From contig OX459104.1 in assembly GCA_949775045.1 (NCBI GenBank), forward strand, positions 17,552,431 to 17,616,430: 64,000 bases of DNA. Direction: 5' to 3'. The notes beneath the pieces are model-generated. The model was given only the letters and a program-made list of their open reading frames with translations. It was not told where the DNA came from and made no database searches. This document shows, one piece after another, positions 1 through 7,601 of this stretch. Source of the stretch: Metridium senile. Lineage: Eukaryota; Cnidaria; Anthozoa; Actiniaria; Metridiidae. A program made the translations under genes and the position numbers. The number at the start of each line of letters is the position of its first letter. The first letter of the stretch is position 1.

Positions 1-629
1 GGAACGCTCATTTCGGCAAGTATTCGTCTAATACTAAATAAGATGTGAAATCTCATCAACGAGCGTATCATGGGATCGCGGTCGCCACTCAACATGTCGT
101 AAGAAACACCGCAACCGGCAGTAGAACACCAAACGGCAAAAGACAGTTGTTGAGGCCAATATCTCATACTGGGAGCCGACAACCATTGATGACTTTCTTT
201 AGCAGTAGCGTGTTTGATTATCAGATGGGTGAATATGTTTCTGGGTTTTACCGTAAACTTTGAGTGCGGTTCAACATATACGTCGAGCGATGTAAGGTCG
301 AGGCTCGGAGGGCTCTTGTTAAATGGCGTACACACGACGGGGTAGTTGGTCTTTTGGTAAAGAAATTCTTTCGGAAAGGATGGCGGTCCGGCTCCATCCC
401 TCAGAAAATCGTTTATATTTTCGGGCGCATAGGCGTGCCCATTCCAGCTCGGAAATTCGTACAATGTTTTAACAAGCTTTCCGACGTCATTGAATGGGTC
501 GTAATCGTCACCGTTAAATAAAAACCGCACCTCTGAATTCCCGTTAGAAGAGAAACGATGTCTATCGTAGTTCGGATACGACCTCTCAAATTCTGTAAAC
601 TTCATCTTATATGTTTTTTCATTAAACAT
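1..629 (-). CDS. Polinton protein of unknown function, 3' part cut by window edge
   Basis: An open minus-strand frame starts at the ATG at 629 and runs without a stop through position 1, giving about 209 codons. It encodes an acidic, aromatic-rich protein with the segment RYWPQQLSFAVWCSTAGCG near residue 165-183, followed by a basic stretch. From memory a segment of this kind (RYWP, then FAVWC and GCG) recurs in unannotated proteins of animal Polintons, but I assign no function. An AT-rich variant of the element promoter motif lies just upstream (632-643). The plus-strand frames over this stretch are shadows. Confidence 0.7.
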   Translation of the reverse strand, partial: MFNEKTYKMKFTEFERSYPNYDRHRFSSNGNSEVRFLFNGDDYDPFNDVGKLVKTLYEFPSWNGHAYAPENINDFLRDGAGPPSFPKEFLYQKTNYPVVCTPFNKSPPSLDLTSLDVYVEPHSKFTVKPRNIFTHLIIKHATAKESHQWLSAPSMRYWPQQLSFAVWCSTAGCGVSYDMLSGDRDPMIRSLMRFHILFSIRRILAEMSV

Positions 630-631
630 AT

Positions 632-643
632 AAGATTTTAAAT
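632..643 (-). promoter_or_regulatory. Variant of the element promoter motif
   Basis: On the minus strand this reads ATTTAAAATCTT, close to the ATTTAAAGATT motif found before other genes of this element, and it lies 3 bases upstream of the ATG at 629. The short distance makes it less certain than the other copies. Confidence 0.35.
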
Positions 644-704
644 CAGTTCTTTGTATATCTTAATTCGTAGATCCATCCATAGGGCGTTCTATCAAATAGA
701 AATT

Positions 705-1298
705 TCATCGAGCGGGTACTTTCGCGAGGTCTTTTAGAATTTCTTCTCTCACCGTTTCCCTCAGCCTGTTCATGTCGATATTTTTTTCAGTCTCCCGTCT
801 TGACTTTTGACGAATCTGGAGCTTCATCTCCTCAAACTTATCCACCTCATTCAAGATCAAGGAAAACTCTTCGTCCGATATCTTGTTGTCTTTCAGAGCT
901 TTAGAAACCAAGTCGCGGATGCTATTTACTTTTGCCCTTGCCACCGCCGCCGTTTGGTCGTGCTTGGAGACTTTTTGCGACAGTCGTTTAGAAACCGACG
1001 CACAGCCTACAGACGTGAGACCAAAAACACCTGCTAGAGCTCCCAACGGAACTCCTACGATAAGTCCAAAACCGGACAGAGACGTACCCAAACCACTAGA
1101 CCCGAGAATGACGGATAGGACTCCCGTGCCCATGCTCAACTTTGAAAACGTGCTCTGCGTTCGTTTATACTTTTTTCTCACGTTCTCATAATGTTTGACT
1201 TCTTTTTCCAAACTTCCCATGGCGTCATAGGTCTTTCGAAGTCTGAAGTTATCACCACTCTGTGGCAGACTCGGGTAGATTTGATTGTAATCCTCCAT
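705..1298 (-). CDS. Polinton-type coiled-coil/hydrophobic protein, 197 aa
   Basis: This ATG-started ORF encodes a protein with a charged N-terminal third, a central Gly/Ser/Val/Leu-rich hydrophobic segment (about residues 55-100, VLSVILGSSGLGTSLSGFGL) and a long charged helix to the C-terminus that includes DKISDEEFSLILNEVDKF. The layout suggests a membrane-interacting virion or lysis-related protein, but this is inference. Proteins of this general form occur in other invertebrate Polintons as far as I recall; no catalytic motif is visible. It is the second ORF from the left edge and is co-directional with the capsid genes. Confidence 0.75.
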   Translation of the reverse strand: MEDYNQIYPSLPQSGDNFRLRKTYDAMGSLEKEVKHYENVRKKYKRTQSTFSKLSMGTGVLSVILGSSGLGTSLSGFGLIVGVPLGALAGVFGLTSVGCASVSKRLSQKVSKHDQTAAVARAKVNSIRDLVSKALKDNKISDEEFSLILNEVDKFEEMKLQIRQKSRRETEKNIDMNRLRETVREEILKDLAKVPAR

Positions 1299-1325
1299 AT
1301 TTTTATTAGGGAGAGAGGTTATTCT

Positions 1326-1955
1326 TTAAGTAATTTCTAAAATGAGGCGCATCGGATAGAGATTCTCCACCGTATTTCCATCGCCGTCCTTCACGCTCAA
1401 ACGAAGACTACTCACGTAATCGACCGATGTGGCACCGTGCTGTATCGGACTGTGTGGACTGTAGTTTATCTTTTCCCCAACTCCTTTATCGACCTCTACG
1501 CATGCCAAGATTTGTGAGGGAGCTCCTTGTTTGAGGACGCCGGCTGCGGATACAAGGTCGCAGTGGATAAAAATAGCGTCAAGGGTCTTTATCTGTATCT
1601 CGTGTCGAGAATCTGCTTTCAGACTTTTGTTTTTGAGACCCAACAGATCGGCAAGCGAATCATTCAACACGACGTTTGGATGAGCTTTGAGTGATGATTT
1701 TTCGATGGAGATTGGACCTTCACCAAGACGCAAAACCGCATCTATTTGACGTTTTAGCGTTTCGGCCGTATAATGTCCTGCGGGGATCCTGAGGACGACC
1801 CTTCCATCGGTAAAAACGGTTCCCTCGCTCGAAAGATTATTCCAGCGATTGTAAAACGTACAACCTCGCAGCGTGATAAACCACGGCTTTTCGATGGGCC
1901 GATCTAGATAGACTGTGAAGTCACCAACGTTACCTTCAATGTAGAGTAATACCAT
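1326..1955 (-). CDS. Penton-like minor capsid protein, 209 aa
   Basis: The protein resembles in layout the penton-like protein of the second Polinton (39819-40571): a beta-rich N-terminus ending in a description of fluxes of short strands, the motif IPAGHYTAETLKRQIDAVL where a short helix binds, a middle YSPHSPIQHG loop and a last strand MRLILEIT. In Polintons the minor capsid protein is a single jelly-roll penton occupying capsid vertices. The function is inferred from this parallel and from its place in a capsid gene cluster; sequence identity between the two is low. The ATG at 1955 is the first one in frame; the gene ends 28 bases before the next ORF. Confidence 0.6.
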   Translation of the reverse strand: MVLLYIEGNVGDFTVYLDRPIEKPWFITLRGCTFYNRWNNLSSEGTVFTDGRVVLRIPAGHYTAETLKRQIDAVLRLGEGPISIEKSSLKAHPNVVLNDSLADLLGLKNKSLKADSRHEIQIKTLDAIFIHCDLVSAAGVLKQGAPSQILACVEVDKGVGEKINYSPHSPIQHGATSVDYVSSLRLSVKDGDGNTVENLYPMRLILEIT

Positions 1956-1959
1956 TTAT

Positions 1960-2922
1960 TTAAGAACGACCCCTCCTTTTAAATTGCTCTACAAAATACA
2001 GGACGACGGCGACGATGAGAAGCCACGCGTTTTTGGCTAAAAAGCCGACAACTTCACCTGCCGTTTTGAAGATGAAACTGGCTATCGCACCGACCATTCC
2101 GGGGAGCATTTCACCCAATTTTTTACCTAGGGCTTTCAGACCATTTCCAACGCCTTTTGCAACGCTCGTCAATCCCGCTTTCAGATTAGTGACAATAACG
2201 CCGATGACCACACCCACGGCGGCAACCACGGCAACGGCGGTAAATCCGTATTTCTTAAAAATCGCCTTGACGCGATCCTTCAGAGACATCCTTTCCTCTA
2301 TGATCTCATTCTCCCGCTCCAGTTGTTCAATCTCACTCTGCGTTTCCCCAATCTGCGCATCTACGGTCTCTCTTCGATTCTCGGGGGTCTCATTTCGCCT
2401 GGTCTCTAACCGCCTCAACCTTTCTTCTCTCCTCTCAACCTCTTCTTCGTTGGAGCGGAAGACCTCTTCGGCGGGCTTTCCAAGACTTTCCGTGATGGAG
2501 GCCGGGAGCTTTCCCTTAAACTCAACTCCTCCTGCGTCAAATAATAGATAGGACCTCCCACCCATCCTTTTAAGCTTTACGACGACGTTTCCATAGTCAT
2601 CGAGAGTGGCCGTAAATTTTGATGTCGCAGGGTTTATCTTAGGATATTTGTCACGAATTTTACCCCAAGCTTTTTCCACCCTCTCTTCTCTACGCATTAT
2701 CCTCTCTTCTCTACTTGCCACCCTCTCTTTTCTAGGTATTAGTAGGGTACGTTCATCCGCATCCGTAAACGCTGTTTCAGCTTCGGTGTGAGTGTAGAAA
2801 GGCTCATGGGTCGATGTGGACGTCATGGGGAACGACTCGCCCCCATTATCATCGCCCCGTTCAACGGGGTCGAAAGGAATGACTCTACCTTCTTCTGTTG
2901 TGGGATCAATATCAACATCCAT
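1960..2922 (-). CDS. Coiled-coil plus hydrophobic C-terminus Polinton protein, 320 aa
   Basis: Residues 60-100 and 160-225 are Arg/Glu-rich and predict long coiled coils. Between them is a compact segment with YGNVVVKLKRMGGRSYLLFD and the motif FKGKLPASI. After an SLKDRVKAIFKKYGF linker, the last 90 residues hold several hydrophobic, glycine-rich helices (AVAVVAAVGVVIGVIV, MVGAIASFIFKTAGEVVGF, AWLLIVAVVLYFVEQF) and a basic tail. Proteins of this design are, from memory, frequent in cnidarian Polintons. A membrane-disrupting or entry-related virion role is a guess. It stops 4 bases before the next gene starts. Confidence 0.72.
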   Translation of the reverse strand: MDVDIDPTTEEGRVIPFDPVERGDDNGGESFPMTSTSTHEPFYTHTEAETAFTDADERTLLIPRKERVASREERIMRREERVEKAWGKIRDKYPKINPATSKFTATLDDYGNVVVKLKRMGGRSYLLFDAGGVEFKGKLPASITESLGKPAEEVFRSNEEEVERREERLRRLETRRNETPENRRETVDAQIGETQSEIEQLERENEIIEERMSLKDRVKAIFKKYGFTAVAVVAAVGVVIGVIVTNLKAGLTSVAKGVGNGLKALGKKLGEMLPGMVGAIASFIFKTAGEVVGFLAKNAWLLIVAVVLYFVEQFKRRGRS

Positions 2923-2951
2923 TTCTTATTATGTTTGTGAATAAGAAACAT

Positions 2952-2962
2952 AATCTTTAAAT
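2952..2962 (-). promoter_or_regulatory. Element promoter motif ATTTAAAGATT
   Basis: Minus-strand ATTTAAAGATT, 30 bases upstream of the ATG at 2922. The same motif plus the following ATGTTTCTTATTC is repeated before the gene starting at 4084. Confidence 0.55.
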
Positions 2963-2975
2963 CTTCGCCTAAGAA

Positions 2976-3392
2976 CTATATCCATTTACTCGCCGCGTAG
3001 CCAAGAGCTAACATTCCACCACCGACATAGGCCATCTCTCCCATCTTTTGGTTGCCACTCGGTCTGTAGTATTCTGATAGCGCGGGCTCTTTCAAATCAA
3101 AATCTGGATGTGTTTGAGCGTATAATCTGAAAGCCTCATCTGTCTCTTTATCGTTCTCATCTGCACGAACTTTATCATTGTATTCTTCCGCCAACCAGTC
3201 CTGGTATTCCTGTCTTTTTTTCTGCCACGCGCCCATTGCTTGTTGATACTTTTCAAGCGCTTTATCGTGCCTCATCTTTTCGTCATTAACGTGAGAATCA
3301 TTAGAAGAAAAGTATCTCGCAAGGTAACTTCCTCCAACAAATGCCGTCGCATTAAGAATGGCTCCACCAATCATCAACGCTATAGTTGCCAT
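2976..3392 (-). CDS. Small membrane protein, 138 aa
   Basis: The protein begins with a hydrophobic segment (MIGGAILNATAFVGGSYLA) and ends with another (MAYVGGGMLALGYAASKWI), separated by a charged helix of about 80 residues. That gives a hairpin topology with a cytosolic or intraviral middle. I do not recognise a family. It is co-directional with its neighbours. No clear ATTTAAAGATT copy precedes it; the upstream bases are a plain AT-rich stretch. Confidence 0.65.
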   Translation of the reverse strand: MATIALMIGGAILNATAFVGGSYLARYFSSNDSHVNDEKMRHDKALEKYQQAMGAWQKKRQEYQDWLAEEYNDKVRADENDKETDEAFRLYAQTHPDFDLKEPALSEYYRPSGNQKMGEMAYVGGGMLALGYAASKWI

Positions 3393-3415
3393 TTATTATT
3401 CAAAAATAGTATTTT

Positions 3416-3643
3416 TTAGATGGATTTAGGTATGATCTTTTGGGTTTCCAGATAATCTTTCAAGTACATACTTCCAGTCAGAACCGCGACCCACTTGGCA
3501 TAACTGACGATGGATGAAGAGGGATCGTTGATAAACGATTCTTTCATGACTTTCCTTCCGGCGTAACCCAAAACGGCAGATAGACCGATGAGCAGAGAGG
3601 CGTCGGTAACCGTTTTCACTAGTTTGTTTTGTTCGCTTGACAT
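3416..3643 (-). CDS. Small membrane protein, 75 aa
   Basis: The first in-frame ATG is at 3643, giving a 75-residue protein with two hydrophobic segments (ASLLIGLSAVLGYAG and AKWVAVLTGSMYL). The start is supported by the promoter-like motif at 3664-3674, about 20 bases upstream. Function unknown; probably a virion or host-membrane component of the element. Confidence 0.6.
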   Translation of the reverse strand: MSSEQNKLVKTVTDASLLIGLSAVLGYAGRKVMKESFINDPSSSIVSYAKWVAVLTGSMYLKDYLETQKIIPKSI

Positions 3644-3663
3644 ATTTTGCTTATCGCCCAATT

Positions 3664-3674
3664 AATCTTTAAAT
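3664..3674 (-). promoter_or_regulatory. Element promoter motif ATTTAAAGATT
   Basis: Minus-strand ATTTAAAGATT located 20 bases upstream of the ATG at 3643 and overlapping the stop of the preceding gene by one base. Confidence 0.55.
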
Positions 3675-4084
3675 CACAACATGCCTATTTTTGGAGTTGC
3701 GGCTACAGGAATTTTTGAGGGTTGAGTCGACATATTGCTCTGTTCACCATTATTCTTGATCGGTTCACCCTCTTTCTTTTTGTAAAAGCGCGCATACAAA
3801 TCCAACGCCGTAAGCCCTATTCCGACTGCAGATAACACGGTTGTAAAAGACAGCTCCGGAATCCAGGCTCGGGATTCGTCTGTTCCCCCATCGGTCTCGC
3901 GTACGCGGTTACCAAGACCCTCTTCGGACTCGCGTTTCATTTCCCTTGCTAACGCTTCCTTCGCCTTCTTATTATATTCGGCAAGTTTCTTACCGGCAGC
4001 GACTTTTTTAGGATCTTTCTCCTTGCTTTTTGCCGGTTGTGGATTCTTGGTGATCTGGTCAACCTCTTGATTTTCATCGGCCAT
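3674..4084 (-). CDS. Lys/Glu-rich protein with one membrane segment, 136 aa
   Basis: The first 70 residues are strongly charged (KSKEKDPKKVAAGKKLAEY), then comes a single hydrophobic segment (TTVLSAVGIGLTALDLYARF) and a short polar tail. The shape fits a single-pass membrane or DNA-contacting virion protein. I do not recognise a family. Confidence 0.62.
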   Translation of the reverse strand: MADENQEVDQITKNPQPAKSKEKDPKKVAAGKKLAEYNKKAKEALAREMKRESEEGLGNRVRETDGGTDESRAWIPELSFTTVLSAVGIGLTALDLYARFYKKKEGEPIKNNGEQSNMSTQPSKIPVAATPKIGML

Positions 4085-4113
4085 TTCTTATTTTGTTTGT
4101 GAATAAGAAACAT

Positions 4114-4124
4114 AATCTTTAAAT
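4114..4124 (-). promoter_or_regulatory. Element promoter motif ATTTAAAGATT
   Basis: Minus-strand ATTTAAAGATT followed by ATGTTTCTTATTCACAAAC, 30 bases before the ATG at 4084; the 20-base context matches that at 2952-2962. Confidence 0.55.
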
Positions 4125-4130
4125 GACAAC

Positions 4131-4649
4131 TCAGTTGTGCTCGAGAGCTGCTGACTCGGTTTCAGTTGTGCTTGAAAGTTCTTGGATTTTATCATCCACC
4201 TCCTCTGATGCTCTCAATTTAAGATGCTTGACAACCTGGAAGAGACCGCTGGCAAGAGCTACCATTCGACCCCCTTTCAACGCCAAGAGACCCGCAAAAT
4301 TTGAAAGTTCGCGCTTTACCAAGGCGTCATTCTGCAGGTCTTTGCAGAGAGCATCAGAGTCATCAATGGGTACTACACACGATATGACTTGGGCGACTAC
4401 TTGAATGGTTGACTCCACTAACCCCCCCGTGATCTGTTTTCCCAATACGGTCTGATAGCGAACAAAGTATTTTTCGACTTCACTGTTTGAGAGTTTCTTA
4501 ATATCACCCAAACTCATGTTCACGCCGAGATACTCCTTGATGGTACCCAACGATGCGAGAATGGCCAGTGACTCTCGTTTTATTTCAACATCGTCACCGG
4601 CCGGATCAGTTTCCGGCTGTTCTTTCATATAATCTTCAACGCTTGCCAT
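4131..4649 (-). CDS. Helical Polinton protein of unknown function, 172 aa
   Basis: A mostly helical, mixed-charge protein with a moderately hydrophobic middle (VVAQVISCVVPI) and the segment NFAGLLALKGGRMVALASGLF. No catalytic motif is evident. It lies directly downstream of the packaging ATPase, so a role in particle assembly is possible but unproven. Confidence 0.62.
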   Translation of the reverse strand: MASVEDYMKEQPETDPAGDDVEIKRESLAILASLGTIKEYLGVNMSLGDIKKLSNSEVEKYFVRYQTVLGKQITGGLVESTIQVVAQVISCVVPIDDSDALCKDLQNDALVKRELSNFAGLLALKGGRMVALASGLFQVVKHLKLRASEEVDDKIQELSSTTETESAALEHN

Positions 4650-4672
4650 CTTACTTTGTAATGATACACAGT

Positions 4673-4683
4673 TTCTTTTAAAT
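4673..4683 (-). promoter_or_regulatory. Variant promoter motif before the 172-aa gene
   Basis: Minus-strand ATTTAAAAGAA lies 24 bases upstream of the ATG at 4649 and overlaps the end of the ATPase gene. It differs from the consensus by one inserted A. Confidence 0.4.
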
Positions 4684-5307
4684 CACCACAGGAGGAATCT
4701 CCAAATAACACTGAAATGGATGCCTCAAACAGAAACACAGCCTCGAATATTGTTCCGCTCTTAAAAGCGTTATGAATTTTTTACGCGTTTCGACATCCAA
4801 GTCGCCTCCATAATCTTCAAATAGGGTTTTTGTACCAATTTGAGACGGATTGTGGAATGCCACTGAACAGGCCACGTTGTCACGAAACGGTTTTGCTATC
4901 GAGGTTAGTTGTTGTGTCAAAACCCACACAGATAACCCCACATGCCTACCAGAAAAGGCAAGATCGTTAAACTTGTTAGACCGTTTCTTCAAGTCCTTGG
5001 ACACGGCGCAGTCGTCTAAAATAATTAACGTATTTGTACCAGAGAATAATTCCGTGGTTAACTTTAACAGATCGTTAATCTCATCGCTGTTGCTGGCATC
5101 TGGTGACAGTACCAAGAAGCGTTTGTCCCCTCTGGCAAATCTGTGATAGGTCTTATTTTTCGCATAGGTGGGGCACAAGAGAACAATGTACTCAAAGACC
5201 CGTCGAAACGGGCCACGGAGTTGTTCAATCAAATATTTTGTTTTCCCACAATTAGTAGGTCCGGTGATGATGCAGTGAAATGGTGTCTTATCTCGTAATT
5301 CTTCCAT
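4678..5307 (-). CDS. A32/FtsK-like DNA packaging ATPase, 209 aa
   Basis: The protein carries a Walker A motif GPTNCGKT near residues 16-23 and a Walker B motif TLIILDD near residue 97, followed by a sensor-like segment LSVWVLTQQ. This is the pattern of the Polinton/poxvirus A32 genome-packaging ATPase, which pumps DNA into the capsid. The frame stays open upstream to 5529, but that part overlaps the capsid gene in another frame, so I choose the ATG at 5307, which leaves 26 bases between the two genes. Confidence 0.88.
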   Translation of the reverse strand: MEELRDKTPFHCIITGPTNCGKTKYLIEQLRGPFRRVFEYIVLLCPTYAKNKTYHRFARGDKRFLVLSPDASNSDEINDLLKLTTELFSGTNTLIILDDCAVSKDLKKRSNKFNDLAFSGRHVGLSVWVLTQQLTSIAKPFRDNVACSVAFHNPSQIGTKTLFEDYGGDLDVETRKKFITLLRAEQYSRLCFCLRHPFQCYLEIPPVVI

Positions 5308-5333
5308 TCTTTGTATTATCGGACGTGTCTTTT

Positions 5334-6572
5334 TTAATACATGATTGCTCGCAAATTCGAGTGCATGACCTCCATCAGCGCGTCGGCCACTACAAACATG
5401 TGACAGTTGATACTGCCGCTTCCTGAACCTTTCCGTTTCATTTCTAGTTTCACACCATCTCGCGTGTTGTTCAAGACCAGACCTCCTCCGTGAATGCCGT
5501 TGTCGGGGTGGGTTCTCAAGTCGATCCACAGAGCAAACTTATCACCGGTGTAAAAATCTTGTTGCTTGAGTGAGTCTGGAAAGCCCATACGTTTCTTTAC
5601 CGATTCCCACAAGTCGGTCGGCATCATTCCTTTGGAATAGAGCCGATTTGGCATTCCGTCGATGTTAACGTGAATTGATTTTATATCTGGACTGACAAAT
5701 TTCTCAGAGTCTCGTGTTCCTCCCGCGTGGTTCTCTGTAAATAAACAAAGCACTCCCGTCATTGACTTTCTCGGTAGATTGATGTGTTCGTTAATAACCG
5801 TGTCATTTAGCTTGGAGATGGTGAAAGTCTTGTGAAGAATGATGTTCTCGTAAAAGAAGCCTTTCCCAACTTGATAGGAGGCCGCTGCCTCCCTAGCAAG
5901 GTATTCGCTGGAAATGCATAGGTACTCCAGTTCAAGGTTTGTGATGGCGTACGTTGGAGTCTTGACTGTGTCCGAATAGACAACAATGTCTGATACGGGA
6001 GCGAGCGAAATCTCAAATGTAAGTGGGTGTGGTAGGGCCTTTGGGTAGAAAACACCATGGTCGTTCAGAATGGGATGGTCTAGTGGGATTTTGTATTTTG
6101 TATTGTGTACTGCTGCAAGAGCCGCCTCTGCTGCAAGAACCACCTTGTCACCTGCGTTCGTTCTGAGTTTTCTCATGTTCCCTGATGAGATGCCCTGACT
6201 CAACCGATCCTCACGTTCCTCCTTGGGGATGAATAGGTCGTGATACGTTTGAAATAGATCGTATCGTTGGGTGTCTTGCAGTGTTTCTCCGCCGAAAAGA
6301 ACCTTGAGTCTAGACACTAGGTTTCGGCCAACGTTGTTGACGAGAGTATTATTTGCGTGGCCTGTGACGCCCAAGTCGAATATTAGGGATACACTACCCG
6401 GGACGATGACCACATTTTCTGATAGCTGGGGAATGTTCACATACAGAGTCTCCCCAGGACTGGCGGATGAGGGGTTCAGTGTAATTCGATTGAGTGAGGC
6501 TTCACCCTTCAATCCGAAAGGTTCTCTTGGAATCCTGTTCGGATTTATTTTCTCTGAAATTGCGTGTGTCAT
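5334..6572 (-). CDS. Major capsid protein, 412 aa
   Basis: A 412-residue beta-rich protein next to the packaging ATPase, with features expected of a double jelly-roll capsid protein: an N-terminal arm, a first domain with NVVIVPGSVSLIFDLGV and RLKVLFGGETLQ, and a second domain with FYTGDKFALWIDLRTHPDN and a final INCHMFVVADALMEV strand region. It is only weakly like the capsid protein of the second Polinton (41001-42335) but has the same size and genomic place. Assignment rests on size, beta-strand pattern and neighbours; a structure-based search would confirm it. The ATG at 6572 is preceded by the shared promoter motif. Confidence 0.78.
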   Translation of the reverse strand: MTHAISEKINPNRIPREPFGLKGEASLNRITLNPSSASPGETLYVNIPQLSENVVIVPGSVSLIFDLGVTGHANNTLVNNVGRNLVSRLKVLFGGETLQDTQRYDLFQTYHDLFIPKEEREDRLSQGISSGNMRKLRTNAGDKVVLAAEAALAAVHNTKYKIPLDHPILNDHGVFYPKALPHPLTFEISLAPVSDIVVYSDTVKTPTYAITNLELEYLCISSEYLAREAAASYQVGKGFFYENIILHKTFTISKLNDTVINEHINLPRKSMTGVLCLFTENHAGGTRDSEKFVSPDIKSIHVNIDGMPNRLYSKGMMPTDLWESVKKRMGFPDSLKQQDFYTGDKFALWIDLRTHPDNGIHGGGLVLNNTRDGVKLEMKRKGSGSGSINCHMFVVADALMEVMHSNLRAIMY

Positions 6573-6596
6573 ATTTATTTTAAGGAAAGAACACCC

Positions 6597-6607
6597 AATC
6601 TTTAAAT
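6597..6607. promoter_or_regulatory. Bidirectional promoter region with ATTTAAAGATT
   Basis: The motif sits between the divergent capsid (start 6572) and integrase (start 6606) genes, 24 bases upstream of the capsid ATG. Its AT end overlaps the integrase ATG, so the integrase must have either a leaderless transcript or another promoter. Confidence 0.5.
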
Positions 6608-7601
6608 GAGTAACGAAAGCAGGTTATCAAAAATATACTACAGTACCGGGGGGTACTGGAAAGGTCACGAGGCCATCAATAAATTGGCGGACGCCGCCAA
6701 AGTGAGCCAATCTGAATCTAAGAAGTGGCTGGAGAAACAGGCGCTGTGGCAAATCTATCTACCCCCTCCAATGCACATTCCGAGACCGCATTGGGCCGTC
6801 GTCAAACCAAACTACATCCACCAGGCGGATCTATTGTTCCTAACTCACGATACCGTAAAACGAAAGACTTACAAATATGCATTGTTAGTGGTGGATGTTG
6901 CATCAAGGTATGTTGATGCCGAAGCGGTAACGAGTAAAGATTCAAGCGGACTTGCCAAAGCGTTTGAAAGAATCTATTCGAGGAAACTCAAGTGGCCAAA
7001 AACGGTGATTGTCGACCCCGGCACAGAATTCATGGGCGATGTTACAAAACTCATGAAAAAGCACAATGTTCGAATTCAACGAAGTGAGGCCAAAAACCAC
7101 AAAGCTCAATCCGTGGTAGAACGGGCAAATCGAACTCTGTCTGAAAGATTGTATAGTCATCAATACGCACAAGAGATGTTATTAGAAAATGAACGGTCAA
7201 GAGACTGGGTGAAGAGATTGCCCAAAGTTTTGGAAGCGATGAATGGTATGCCGAGACGGATCACCGGAAAAGAACCCGATAAAGCTGTGAGACTCAAAGA
7301 AGTTGATGCTAAACCCGTCGAATACAAGCGACCCGTCGGACTTGACGAAGTGAGACTACCTCCCGGAGTTAAAGTAAGATATTTGCTTGCCCCAGGAGAA
7401 GACGAAGGAGGTGATAACCGTCGTGCGACGGATCCGGTCTGGAGTTTGGATATCTACGATTTATCACGCAGCGTTGTTTCGGCCGGACAGCCCGTGTTGT
7501 ACTATCTATCGGAGGGCGGGTCGAGGAGGTCGCTCGTCAGAGAGGAGCTTCAAGTCGTATCAGAAGATACCGAGTTACCGCCCGACGACGTTCTGAAATG
7601 A
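6606..7601 (+). CDS. Polinton DDE integrase, 331 aa
   Basis: This is the only plus-strand gene of the element. The RVE-type core has the first acidic residue in QADLLFLTHD, the second in VIVDPGTEFMGD and the catalytic Glu in SVVERANRTLSERL, about 34 residues later. Upstream is a helical segment with KWLEKQALWQIYLPPP typical of the N-terminal region of Polinton integrases. The C-terminus has an SH3-like stretch (GQPVLYYLSEGGSRRSLV) and no chromodomain, unlike the integrase at 38665. It inserts element DNA, normally producing a 6-bp target duplication. Its end overlaps the polymerase gene by about 52 bases tail to tail. Confidence 0.92.
   Translation: MSNESRLSKIYYSTGGYWKGHEAINKLADAAKVSQSESKKWLEKQALWQIYLPPPMHIPRPHWAVVKPNYIHQADLLFLTHDTVKRKTYKYALLVVDVASRYVDAEAVTSKDSSGLAKAFERIYSRKLKWPKTVIVDPGTEFMGDVTKLMKKHNVRIQRSEAKNHKAQSVVERANRTLSERLYSHQYAQEMLLENERSRDWVKRLPKVLEAMNGMPRRITGKEPDKAVRLKEVDAKPVEYKRPVGLDEVRLPPGVKVRYLLAPGEDEGGDNRRATDPVWSLDIYDLSRSVVSAGQPVLYYLSEGGSRRSLVREELQVVSEDTELPPDDVLK

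Noticed and set aside
45..521. Two plus-strand frames in the first 520 bases
   Set aside because: Shadows of the open minus-strand frame that runs off the left edge.
883..1191. Plus-strand 102-codon frame
   Set aside because: Antisense shadow of the 197-aa minus-strand gene.
4678..5529. Longer ATPase starting at 5529
   Set aside because: The extra 74 codons overlap the major capsid gene in another frame and are Arg-rich; the ATG at 5307 fits the family start and spacing.
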